Assembly: GCA_030593645.1 (NCBI GenBank)
Contig: JAUVGT010000254.1
Coordinates: forward strand, 1 to 7,343
DNA length: 7,343 bases
From: Deltaproteobacteria bacterium
GTDB taxonomy: Bacteria > Desulfobacterota > Desulfobacteria > Desulfobacterales > JAUVGT01
Reading direction: 5' to 3'
Position 1 is the first letter of the stretch, and each line of letters opens with the position of its first letter. Shown piece after piece: positions 1 to 6,545 of this stretch. The notes below the pieces were generated by a model. That model searched no databases and had not been told where the DNA came from. It saw only the letters and a program-made list of their open reading frames with translations. A program made the position numbers and the translations under genes.

Positions 1-2065
1 GGGCAAGACCGTCACTGTTCAGGCCGTCCAGCGTATCCGGGTTCAAGGATTTAAGGTGAAAATTAAACTGTTTGAAGATCGCGTCGTCAAGTCCTTTCAG
101 GTCCCAGTCTTCGGGCAGGGCACGTTCATCAGCATAAGTATCGGCAATTATTTCAGCCTTTACACTGATCATGTCCTCAATAGAGGGTTTGAGATTTTCA
201 CCGGTCAGCGCCTTTCGACGCTGTTTATATATCACTTCACGCTGCTGGTTCATCACATCGTCATACTCGATAAGATGTTTACGAATATCGAAGTTGTGCG
301 CCTCCACCTTTGCCTGGGCGTTCTCAATCGCTTTACTGATAAGGTTGTGTTCAATCGGCTGGCCGTCTTCCATTCCAAGCCTGTTCATGATGCCTGTGAT
401 ACGCTCCCCTCCGAATATCCGCAGGAGATCATCTTCAAGGGCAAGGTAAAAGCGTGATGATCCAGGATCACCCTGGCGGCCCGAGCGCCCCCTGAGCTGA
501 TTATCGATACGTCTGCTCTCATGCCTTTCCGTTCCGATGATTTGAAGTCCTCCCAGGTCGGTCACACCCTCTCCCAATACAATGTCCGTACCTCGGCCCG
601 CCATATTGGTTGAAATTGTTACGGAGTCTTTTTGACCGGCCATTGCGATAATTTCAGCTTCCCCTTCATGGTTCTTTGCGTTCAGTACCGTATGTTTAAT
701 TCCTCTTTTTTTTAGTTTTTTGCTTAAGTCTTCTGAAATGTCGATGGAAATCGTACCCACCAGAACCGGTTGTCCTTTTTCATTCAGCTCAACGATTTCA
801 TCCATCACCGCTTCAAATTTCTCTTTTCGGGTCTTATAAATCGCATCCGGAAAGTCCCTTCGGATCATGGATTGATTTGTCGGAACAACCATGACATCAA
901 GTTCGTATATTTTCTTAAATTCAGCGGCTTCCGTATCTGCCGTACCGGTCATACCGGCAAGTTTGTCGTACATTCTGAAATAATTCTGGAATGTGATTGT
1001 GGCGAGTGTCTGATTCTCATTTTCAATTTTCACATTCTCTTTCGCTTCCAGGGCCTGGTGCAATCCTTCACTGTAACGGCGTCCGGGCATTAAACGGCCC
1101 GTGAATTCATCGACAATGATGACTTCGCCGTTCTTTACAATATAGTCAACATCCCGCTTGAAAAGTGTATAGGCTTTTAATGCCTGGTTGATATGATGCA
1201 ATATTTCAATATTCGCCTGATCATATAAATTATCGACATGAAGCATATTTTCCGCGGCCGCCACCCCATCTTCGGTGAGTACTGAATTTCGCGCTTTTTC
1301 ATCGATCGTGTAATGCGTTTCTTTCTTAAACCGTGGGATCATCTCATTAACCTTGTAATACAGACCGGTTGACTTTTCAGCAGGTCCTGAAATAATCAGG
1401 GGAGTTCTGGCCTCGTCAACTAAAATACTGTCCACTTCATCCACTATGGAAAAATTGAGTTCGCCCTGAACCAGCTGTGACTTTTCAAATTTCATATTGT
1501 CTCTTAAATAGTCAAAACCGAACTCATTATTGGTACCATATGTAATATCCGAGCCATAAGCCACTTTACGCTCTTCATCACTCAATCCATGTACAATTGT
1601 CCCCATGGAAAGACCCAGAAAGTTATATATTTTCCCCATCCACTCTGTATCACGTGAGGCAAGATAGTCATTGACAGTTATGATGTGAACACCTTTACCG
1701 GTAAGCGCGTTTAAATACGCAGGAAGGGTGGCCACCAGTGTCTTACCCTCACCGGTCTTCATTTCGGCAATCTTTCCCTGGTGCAGAACAATTCCGCCGA
1801 TGAGCTGCACATCGAAATGTCTCATTTCAAGAACACGGATGGATGCTTCCCTGACAACCGCAAATGCTTCCGGAAGTATATCATCAATAGACTCACCGTT
1901 TTTAAGCCGCGTTTTAAACAAATCGGTTTGTTCACGAAGCTGTTCATCTGTTTTAGCCTTGATTTCCGGTTCCAGCGCATTGATCTGCTCAACCAGGGGT
2001 ATCATTTTTTTCAGATCCCGTTCATTTTTACTACCGAAAATTTTGGTCAGAAAAGTTGTGATCAT
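1..2065 (-). CDS. secA: Preprotein translocase ATPase SecA, N-terminal 688 residues (3' end outside window)
   Basis: SecA is the cytosolic ATPase motor that pushes unfolded preproteins through the SecYEG channel. I translated the minus strand from ATG 2065-2063 to the left edge without meeting a stop in what I read. Walker A MKTGEGKT falls at residues 102-109 and the Walker B/DEAD-type DEVD begins at residue 209; both match E. coli SecA numbering. Further SecA signatures are MTGTADTE (about 372-379, end of the preprotein cross-linking domain), MAGRGTDI (488-495) and QLRGRSGRQGDPGSS (523-537) in the second nucleotide-binding domain. The helical scaffold begins before the edge. The family is usually 840-1000 residues, so the C-terminal wing and any zinc-binding tail lie outside. 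The start is fixed by AGGAGG at 2082-2077, 11 nt upstream. The gene is divergent from the CapA gene. Confidence 0.97.
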   Translation of the reverse strand, partial: MITTFLTKIFGSKNERDLKKMIPLVEQINALEPEIKAKTDEQLREQTDLFKTRLKNGESIDDILPEAFAVVREASIRVLEMRHFDVQLIGGIVLHQGKIAEMKTGEGKTLVATLPAYLNALTGKGVHIITVNDYLASRDTEWMGKIYNFLGLSMGTIVHGLSDEERKVAYGSDITYGTNNEFGFDYLRDNMKFEKSQLVQGELNFSIVDEVDSILVDEARTPLIISGPAEKSTGLYYKVNEMIPRFKKETHYTIDEKARNSVLTEDGVAAAENMLHVDNLYDQANIEILHHINQALKAYTLFKRDVDYIVKNGEVIIVDEFTGRLMPGRRYSEGLHQALEAKENVKIENENQTLATITFQNYFRMYDKLAGMTGTADTEAAEFKKIYELDVMVVPTNQSMIRRDFPDAIYKTRKEKFEAVMDEIVELNEKGQPVLVGTISIDISEDLSKKLKKRGIKHTVLNAKNHEGEAEIIAMAGQKDSVTISTNMAGRGTDIVLGEGVTDLGGLQIIGTERHESRRIDNQLRGRSGRQGDPGSSRFYLALEDDLLRIFGGERITGIMNRLGMEDGQPIEHNLISKAIENAQAKVEAHNFDIRKHLIEYDDVMNQQREVIYKQRRKALTGENLKPSIEDMISVKAEIIADTYADERALPEDWDLKGLDDAIFKQFNFHLKSLNPDTLDGLNSDGLA

Positions 2066-2166
2066 TTATATTGTTTCCTCCTGAAGTCCTTGACTCAAAC
2101 AAATTTCATGCCGGCTCAAGTGAGTATTATATTACTGTAATCATACAAGTCTTTTACAGGTGGCCC

Positions 2167-2194
2167 ATTATAGCATAATATATGTATCGCTCAA
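2167..2194 (-). promoter_or_regulatory. Probable sigma70 promoter of secA
   Basis: On the minus strand TTGAGC (2194-2189) is followed after 16 nt by a perfect TATAAT (2172-2167), with an upstream TG giving an extended -10. Transcription would begin near 2160 and leave a leader of about 95 nt before the secA ATG. The leader can form a small hairpin (CTGTAA 2159-2154 with TTACAG 2140-2135). No SecM-like leader peptide was evident. Confidence 0.65.
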
Positions 2195-2275
2195 CAAATA
2201 TTTTGAATTTGCCAATATACTATATCGGTTTGGCCTGATGTAATTAGTGATCCGGATTTCATATTTCAATGCTTA

Positions 2276-2438
2276 TTAGATGACGGTCTCGTAAAAAGTC
2301 CAACTTCTGCGTTGTGCTGCGTTTCGCAATCATTCAACGTACTATAAGTACGCTTCATGATTACGAAATTTGCGCGCCTTGAATTTGAACTTTTTACGAA
2401 ACCGTCTCATTCGGACTTTTTACGAGACCATCATTAGA
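2276..2438. repeat. Flanking 5-bp direct repeats (TTAGA) of the MITE-like element
   Basis: TTAGA occurs immediately outside each terminal inverted repeat, at 2276-2280 and 2434-2438. Exact placement at both borders makes a target-site duplication more likely than chance, although five bases are few. Confidence 0.65.
2281..2433. mobile_element. MITE-like palindromic element (153 bp) with 5-bp target duplication
   Basis: The ends are 21-bp inverted repeats (2281-2301 and 2413-2433) that match at 20 of 21 positions and contain the core GTCTCGTAAAAAGTCC. They are flanked by perfect 5-bp direct repeats TTAGA (2276-2280 and 2434-2438), the footprint of transposase-mediated insertion. There is no room for a coding region, so any movement would need a transposase in trans. 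The interior is itself a long imperfect palindrome centred on CGTACT-ATA-AGTACG (2338-2352). A third copy of the terminal repeat lies at 2387-2406, in the orientation of the right end. I recall similar GTCTCGTAAAAAGTC palindromes between genes in sulfate-reducer genomes, but could not search here. Confidence 0.75.
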
Positions 2439-2470
2439 TACTGCATTATTTTTCTCAAAGAATCTGGAAG

Positions 2471-2499
2471 TTGATAATTTCCTGATTATTATATATAAT
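2471..2499 (+). promoter_or_regulatory. Probable sigma70 promoter of the CapA-helicase pair
   Basis: TTGATA (2471-2476), a 17-nt spacer and a perfect TATAAT (2494-2499) give a near-consensus promoter. Predicted start of transcription is near 2506, about 25 nt before the CapA ATG. It lies 37 bp beyond the right end of the MITE-like element, outside it, so the insertion did not supply the promoter but does separate it from the secA promoter. Confidence 0.7.
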
Positions 2500-2531
2500 A
2501 CAAAAAAAATTTAAACAAAGGATCTAAACAT

Positions 2532-3572
2532 ATGAAAAAATGGCTCTTTCTTGCTCTTGCCCTGGCTTTATCCATCGGTTCACATGCCGCGGAACCCAAT
2601 CCATTGATCTCCTTTATCGGTGTCGGAGATATTATGATGGGAACCGATTTCCCTGATAAATATGAAATCCTTCCGCCGGACGGCGGGAAGGAATTGTTTA
2701 TGCATGTAAAACATATTTTTGAACGTGGAGATGTGGTTTTTGGAAACATCGAACAGGTACTGGCAGATGGCGGTAAATGCGCAAAAAATATAAATTTACC
2801 GAATATGTGGGCCTTCCGCTGCCCGACTTCATGCGCTGTAAACCTGAAAGAAGCCCATTTCAATATGATGAGTATCGCAAACAATCATGCCTGGGATTTT
2901 GATTTGGCCGGCATCGCCAGCACGATGAAAGCACTGGACTCATTGAATATCGAGCATTCCGGTCCGATTGGTGATATCGGGAGTATTATGATCAAGGGGA
3001 AAAGCATCGGGCTCATCGCTTTCTCAACCAATAAAAACGGCCATAACCTCCGTGAAATTCCGGAAGCGAAAAAAAGTGTTCATAAATATTCAAAAATGTA
3101 TGATCTTCTGATCGTCTCATTTCATGGTGGTGCGGAAGGATACAGTGCGCTGCACACAAAAAACGAAGAAGAATACCTGGGCAGCGAGCATCGTGGAAAT
3201 GTAGTCCAATTTTCACATGCGGTAATAGACAGCGGTGCCGACCTGGTTATTGGTCACGGTCCGCATGTACCACGAGCGATTGAATTATATAATGGCAAAT
3301 TAATTGCCTACTCACTCGGAAATTTCTGCACATACGGTATCATATCGATAAAAAAGGAAAAGGGACTTGCTCCGATTCTGGAGGTCCATATGGATATGAA
3401 TGGAAATTTTAATCATGGCAGAATCTATTCCTTCAAACAGCAGCCCCCGGGTATACCCGTACCGGATTCAAAGAATGGTGCGGCAAAGCTGATGAAGAAT
3501 TTAAGCAGAAAAGATTTTCCACACAGTAAACTTCTGATCGACAACATGGGTAATATTTCAATTAAAGAATAA
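2532..3572 (+). CDS. Exported CapA-family (PGA_cap metallophosphatase-like) protein
   Basis: The 346-residue protein belongs to the CapA/YwtB group (PGA_cap domain, calcineurin-like phosphoesterase fold), named after poly-gamma-glutamate capsule genes. Many members have no proven substrate and the true role here is unknown. Residues 1-20 form a Sec-type signal peptide: KK at the start, a Leu/Ala-rich core, and possible cleavage after SHA or HAA, so it should act outside the inner membrane. Family motifs occur in order: GVGDIMMG (30-37) with the first metal-ligand-type Asp, GNIE (71-74), ANNHAWDFD (116-124), HGG (198-200), GHGPHVPR (241-248) and YSLGNF (260-265). The domain is complete. AAAGGA (2517-2522) lies 9 nt before the ATG and a promoter lies just upstream. 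No capsule partners (CapB/CapC) are nearby; instead a helicase follows after 1 nt. Family assignment is firm, biological role is not. Confidence 0.9.
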   Translation: MKKWLFLALALALSIGSHAAEPNPLISFIGVGDIMMGTDFPDKYEILPPDGGKELFMHVKHIFERGDVVFGNIEQVLADGGKCAKNINLPNMWAFRCPTSCAVNLKEAHFNMMSIANNHAWDFDLAGIASTMKALDSLNIEHSGPIGDIGSIMIKGKSIGLIAFSTNKNGHNLREIPEAKKSVHKYSKMYDLLIVSFHGGAEGYSALHTKNEEEYLGSEHRGNVVQFSHAVIDSGADLVIGHGPHVPRAIELYNGKLIAYSLGNFCTYGIISIKKEKGLAPILEVHMDMNGNFNHGRIYSFKQQPPGIPVPDSKNGAAKLMKNLSRKDFPHSKLLIDNMGNISIKE

Positions 3573-3573
3573 A

Positions 3574-5058
3574 GTGAATAAAGCTGCTAAAATGGTAGAA
3601 ACCTTACGGCCATACCAGAAAGAGGGAATAACCAGGATCTTTGATGAATGGCGAAAAGGCACCCGAAGTGTTCTCTTTCAAATGCCCACGGGAACCGGGA
3701 AGACGGTTCTGTTCAGTGAAATTGTGAAAATGGGTCATGACAGGGACCGGAAAATACTGATCGTCGCCCACCGGAAAGAATTAATCGAACAGATAACCAA
3801 AAAACTGAACTCAAAAAATATTGACACAGGGCTGATCATATCCGGTGAAAAATCCGATTATTCAAAAATAGTTCAGGTCGCATCGATTCAGACATTAAAC
3901 AAACGAAAACACCCGCACGCGAACCTGATTATTATCGATGAGTGCCATCACGCAAAAGCAAAAACATACAGAAAACTATGGAATATTTATCCGGACGCGA
4001 AATTCCTGGGAGTAACAGCCACACCTGTCCGGCTTAACGGGTCCGGTTTTGATGATTTATTTGACATCTTGATCCCTTCCATGCAGGTCAAAGATTTTAT
4101 CGTGCAAGGTTATATATCGGATCTTAAATATTTTATCGGATCCAACCCGAATCTGAAGGGTGTTAAAAAACAGCGTGGAGATTATGTCAGAAAAATGCTG
4201 AGCAGTGTGATGCTGGATAATGAACTGATGGTTAAACTCCTTGATTCATACAAAATGCACGCTTTAAATAAATCCATGATTGTTTTCGCGGTTGATGTGG
4301 AACACAGTAAAAATATAGCGAAAGAGTATTCAAAAGCTGGAATAAGCTCTGTCCATATCGATGCCAACACCCCGCCTCAACAGAGAAACGATTTGATTAA
4401 GACGTTTAAAAACGGAGATATTAAAGTCATCAGTAACGTTGAAATTGTAACAGAAGGATTTGATTTCCCTGAATGTGAAGCGGTCCAGCTTGCCCGGCCA
4501 ACCAAATCGCTTTCATTGTATCTGCAAATGGTGGGAAGGGTCATGAGAAAAGCCAGGAACAAAAGGTATGGTCTGGTCCTGGACAATGCCGGATTATGGC
4601 TTGAACACGGTTTTGCGACAATTGACAGGGAATGGACCCTGATGGGTGTAAAAAAACGGAAAGACAATTCCGGTAAAATGATCGCGTTCAATGAAAAAGG
4701 AGTGGTTAAAGAAATTAAAAAAAATAACCTCGCTGAAGCTGAAGGTTTGCAGCTGGTCGAATTGACCGCGGAGTTGGAAAGGCTCCTGACCTTTGAACTG
4801 TTTTTGCAGGAATCAAAAAAAAATAACAATAAACTTTTAAGGGCCTTTTTTCGTTACAGTGACTACCTTGATGAAAAAAAAATAACATTATCAAAATTTG
4901 AACTTGATTACTGTAAAAAAAGACTGAATAAACTGAACGAGAATGTCAGTGAAGATCGAAGATTTAAACCGGGTTTCTGGTATATGCAGGAAAAACGAAT
5001 ACCAAACAGGAGCATAACCCATAGGAAAGATCAATCCGGATTCATATCGAAAGCTTAA
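3574..5058 (+). CDS. DEAD/DEAH-type superfamily 2 helicase, RadD (YejH)-like
   Basis: The 494-residue protein has a full SF2 helicase core: LRPYQKEG (11-18, Q-motif-like), Walker A MPTGTGKT (37-44), AHRKEL (65-70, motif Ia), DECH (122-125, motif II), TATP (148-151, motif III), TEGFDFP (293-299, motif V) and QMVGRVMR (318-325, motif VI). Layout and motif spelling resemble E. coli RadD, an ATPase of DNA repair. The C-terminal region (about 340-494) is lysine-rich and lacks the cysteine-rich zinc finger of RadD, so the substrate may differ. The GTG at 3574 lies 1 nt after the CapA stop without a clear Shine-Dalgarno site. An ATG at 3592 (residue 7) is an alternative and equally lacks one. Tight spacing suggests co-transcription and translational coupling. 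No nuclease or methylase is adjacent, so a restriction or defence role is unsupported. Confidence 0.9.
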   Translation: MNKAAKMVETLRPYQKEGITRIFDEWRKGTRSVLFQMPTGTGKTVLFSEIVKMGHDRDRKILIVAHRKELIEQITKKLNSKNIDTGLIISGEKSDYSKIVQVASIQTLNKRKHPHANLIIIDECHHAKAKTYRKLWNIYPDAKFLGVTATPVRLNGSGFDDLFDILIPSMQVKDFIVQGYISDLKYFIGSNPNLKGVKKQRGDYVRKMLSSVMLDNELMVKLLDSYKMHALNKSMIVFAVDVEHSKNIAKEYSKAGISSVHIDANTPPQQRNDLIKTFKNGDIKVISNVEIVTEGFDFPECEAVQLARPTKSLSLYLQMVGRVMRKARNKRYGLVLDNAGLWLEHGFATIDREWTLMGVKKRKDNSGKMIAFNEKGVVKEIKKNNLAEAEGLQLVELTAELERLLTFELFLQESKKNNNKLLRAFFRYSDYLDEKKITLSKFELDYCKKRLNKLNENVSEDRRFKPGFWYMQEKRIPNRSITHRKDQSGFISKA

Positions 5059-5476
5059 ACCTGATTCTTAACACACCATCATGATAACTGCTGGATACAA
5101 TATGAAACTGTTCGATGTCCGCGGTTGTAGAAATATGGGGTCCGATGCAGGGACAGGCATCATAGCTGCCCACCTTCACGATACGAATCTTGTCACCGGC
5201 ATTTTCCGGGAGACGTTTCAAGTTATATGCACTCATTGCGTCTTCCCGGGAAATGAACTCCTCGGTTACCGGCAGATCTTCTTTGATGATCTTATTGATA
5301 CGGGATTCAATTTCACGAATTTCATCATCGGATAAAGATCGGTCAAAATGATAGTCACACTTTGATTTTTTTTTATTTATATGCGCGCTGAAGCATCGGT
5401 CACAATTGAACATCCTGACCATTGTCTGATTGAGGACATGTTCTGCCGTATGCATTTTCGGATCATAATTTTTCAT
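5042..5476 (-). CDS. Stand-alone alanyl-tRNA editing domain protein (AlaX-like / tRNA SAD)
   Basis: The 144-residue protein resembles the second additional domain (SAD) of threonyl- and alanyl-tRNA synthetases, which hydrolyses mischarged aminoacyl-tRNA in the cytosol. The zinc-site signature is complete: HTAEH (His9, His13) near the N-terminus and CPCIGPH (Cys110-x3-His114) near the C-terminus, matching the HxxxH and CxxxH motifs of AlaX. Other cysteines (25, 28, 40, 108) are not part of that signature. It is short, without the extra N-terminal domain of longer AlaX forms, and substrate specificity (Ser/Gly-tRNA-Ala or another) cannot be read. The ATG shares one base with the nitroreductase stop (TGATG), and no strong Shine-Dalgarno site is seen, so translation is probably coupled. 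Its 3' end overlaps the convergent helicase by 17 bp. Confidence 0.82.
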   Translation of the reverse strand: MKNYDPKMHTAEHVLNQTMVRMFNCDRCFSAHINKKKSKCDYHFDRSLSDDEIREIESRINKIIKEDLPVTEEFISREDAMSAYNLKRLPENAGDKIRIVKVGSYDACPCIGPHISTTADIEQFHIVSSSYHDGVLRIRFKLSI

Positions 5477-6021
5477 CAGAATTTATTATCATGCGTGTAC
5501 TCTTCTACTTCCCTTCGTTTGGGAGCTGAAGATTTCTTAGCCGGATACCCCATGGGTATCATTGCGACAAGCTCGTGATCTTCCGGCACATTCAGAACCT
5601 TTTTGGCCTTGTCATGATCGAACAACCCGACAATCACCGTCCCCAGACCATAGCTTTGAGCCGCAAGGCATATATTCTGCGCCGCAATACCAAGATCAAA
5701 CATAAACCAGTCGCCGAACTTGGTCGTAACAATATCTTTATAAAATCCTGATGTATTAAGTTTACCGCATATTACCAGGAGCACAGGTGCCGCGACAATC
5801 GCTTTAAACGCGGGATTTCCCTTGGGAGGAAGACTGCCCTGGAGGTCTTCCTTCACTTTATTGTCAGTGACCACAATAATGTCCCAGCATTGTGTATTTG
5901 CCCAGGAAGGCGACCACCGGACCGACTCAAGTATGTGACTTAAAACGTCTTCGGGGATATTCCTGTCTTCATATTTTCGTATGCTTCTTCTCTCCCGGAT
6001 TGCTTCCATGACATCCATCAT
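5476..6021 (-). CDS. Nitroreductase-family FMN-dependent oxidoreductase
   Basis: Nitroreductase-fold proteins are usually homodimeric FMN enzymes that use NAD(P)H to reduce nitro-compounds, quinones or other acceptors; the physiological substrate here is unknown. The sequence shows the FMN phosphate-binding start AIRERRSIRKY, then SPSWANTQCWDIIVV (family pattern SPS..N.Q.W), a glycine-rich QSYGLGTVIVGLF segment and the C-terminal LVAMIPMGYPAK motif. Length is 181 residues, normal for a short single-domain member. The frame extends upstream to an ATG at 6069, but I place the start at ATG 6021 because GAGGAGG (6034-6028) lies 6 nt upstream and similarity to the family begins there. A second ATG at 6018 follows directly. 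It is the first gene of a two-gene unit with the tRNA-editing protein. Two adjacent palindromes upstream may be operators. Confidence 0.9.
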   Translation of the reverse strand: MMDVMEAIRERRSIRKYEDRNIPEDVLSHILESVRWSPSWANTQCWDIIVVTDNKVKEDLQGSLPPKGNPAFKAIVAAPVLLVICGKLNTSGFYKDIVTTKFGDWFMFDLGIAAQNICLAAQSYGLGTVIVGLFDHDKAKKVLNVPEDHELVAMIPMGYPAKKSSAPKRREVEEYTHDNKF

Positions 6022-6041
6022 AGTGTTCCTCCTCATTGCCG

Positions 6042-6069
6042 GATAACAGTTATCTTGTCTAATTGACAA
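6042..6069. promoter_or_regulatory. Pair of adjacent palindromes upstream of the nitroreductase gene
   Basis: GATAACAGTTATC (6042-6054, perfect 6-bp arms, 1-base centre) is followed directly by TTGTCTAATTGACAA (6055-6069, perfect 5-bp arms). They lie 21 to 48 nt upstream of the chosen start codon, where a repressor or activator would act. GATAAC on the minus strand (6054-6049) could serve as a -10, but no convincing -35 is spaced from it. Operator function is inference. Confidence 0.35.
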
Positions 6070-6120
6070 ACCTGTGGTTCAATAAAATTGGAATTCAGGA
6101 TCAGGATCAGCCAACTCCAT

Positions 6121-6159
6121 AAAAAAAAGGACAATATCCAATCAAAATATTGTCCTTTT
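6121..6159 (-). terminator. Rho-independent terminator of the HesB-like selenoprotein gene
   Basis: On the minus strand a perfect 13-bp stem (6159-6147 with 6137-6125) encloses a 9-nt loop and is followed by an uninterrupted run of eight T, four of which close the stem. It begins 14 nt beyond the TAA stop of the HesB-like gene. It separates that gene from the nitroreductase unit. Confidence 0.85.
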
Positions 6160-6172
6160 CAAAATAATGCTA

Positions 6173-6487
6173 TTAATCGCAGCAGCTTCCTGTCGTACTG
6201 CAGCTTCCGCACTTTGCATCAAATGCAAGACTGCTGGTGAGTTTGAAGCCGTATTCACTGAAATCCACTTTTACAGGCTGGGCTTTTTCAATGAAATCTT
6301 TATCTACCACATAAGTGTAACCGTCGACCTTAATGACATCGTCAGTATCTTTAGGCTCATCCAGAGCCATTGCGAGAGATGGGCCGCCTCAGCCGCCCTC
6401 GTTTAAAAAAATCCTGATCGGTGTAGCCTCTTTTCCTTTAAAATACTCGGCGATCTGTTTCGTAGCCGATTCAGTAATCTCAACCAT
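6173..6487 (-). CDS. HesB/IscA-like Fe-S protein with in-frame UGA: probable selenoprotein
   Basis: Read from ATG 6487-6485 to TAA 6175-6173 the frame gives 104 residues with one internal TGA (6391-6389) at position 33. Its context is FLNEGG-U-GGPSLAMALDEP. IscA/HesB proteins carry or assemble Fe-S clusters using three cysteines, and the TGA sits exactly where the first (GGC-x-G) is expected, so selenocysteine insertion is the natural reading. HesB-like selenoproteins are an established bacterial type, known from Geobacter relatives and similar organisms. Coding similarity continues on both sides of the TGA, and the C-terminus is cysteine-rich (KCGSCSTTGSCCD) in place of the usual CGCG ending. 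AAGGAGG (6500-6494) lies 6 nt before the ATG, a promoter lies upstream and a strong terminator follows, which argues against a decayed gene. Without Sec the call shrinks to a 65-residue fragment from ATG 6370. SelA/SelB/SelC must be encoded elsewhere. Confidence 0.85.
6354..6385 (-). promoter_or_regulatory. Candidate bacterial SECIS hairpin downstream of the UGA
   Basis: Starting 3 nt after the UGA, the minus-strand RNA can pair GGC (6385-6383) with GCC (6356-6354), CAUC (6381-6378) with GAUG (6361-6358), U6377 with G6362, and after an internal loop GC (6373-6372) with GC (6367-6366). The apical loop is AAUG, 17 nt after the UGA, within the range known for bacterial SECIS elements. The fold was done by eye, is interrupted, and the loop is not a textbook SelB-binding loop. 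Confidence 0.4.
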
Positions 6488-6545
6488 AGATATCCTCCTT
6501 ATTATTCTATTCAATCTGCCGGTTTTCGCGGGCGGAATTTTCTTG

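Noticed and set aside
56..2140. Plus-strand open frames across 56-457, 171-449, 770-1093, 1728-2084 and 1781-2140
   Set aside because: They are antisense to the secA reading frame, have no ribosome binding sites and give no recognisable protein.
2338..2352. Stand-alone terminator between secA and CapA genes
   Set aside because: The stem is the centre of the MITE-like palindrome, lacks a T tail, and lies between divergent promoters where no transcript needs to end.
2489..2884. Minus-strand open frame opposite the CapA gene start
   Set aside because: It is antisense to a firmly identified protein and its promoter, with no recognisable family.
3574..5058. Defence-island or restriction helicase
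   Set aside because: No nuclease, methylase or other defence gene is adjacent; the neighbours are CapA-like and tRNA-editing genes.
6022..6069. Longer nitroreductase start at ATG 6069
   Set aside because: The extra 16 residues do not resemble the family, and GAGGAGG is ideally placed for ATG 6021.
6173..6370. A separate 65-residue gene starting at ATG 6370
   Set aside because: It has no ribosome binding site, and the HesB-like similarity continues upstream through the UGA to a well-placed start at 6487.
6173..6487. The HesB-like gene as a pseudogene broken by a stop or sequencing error
   Set aside because: The single TGA falls exactly at a cluster-ligand cysteine, the frame is intact on both sides, expression signals are strong, and this selenoprotein type is known. 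An error cannot be fully excluded from sequence alone.
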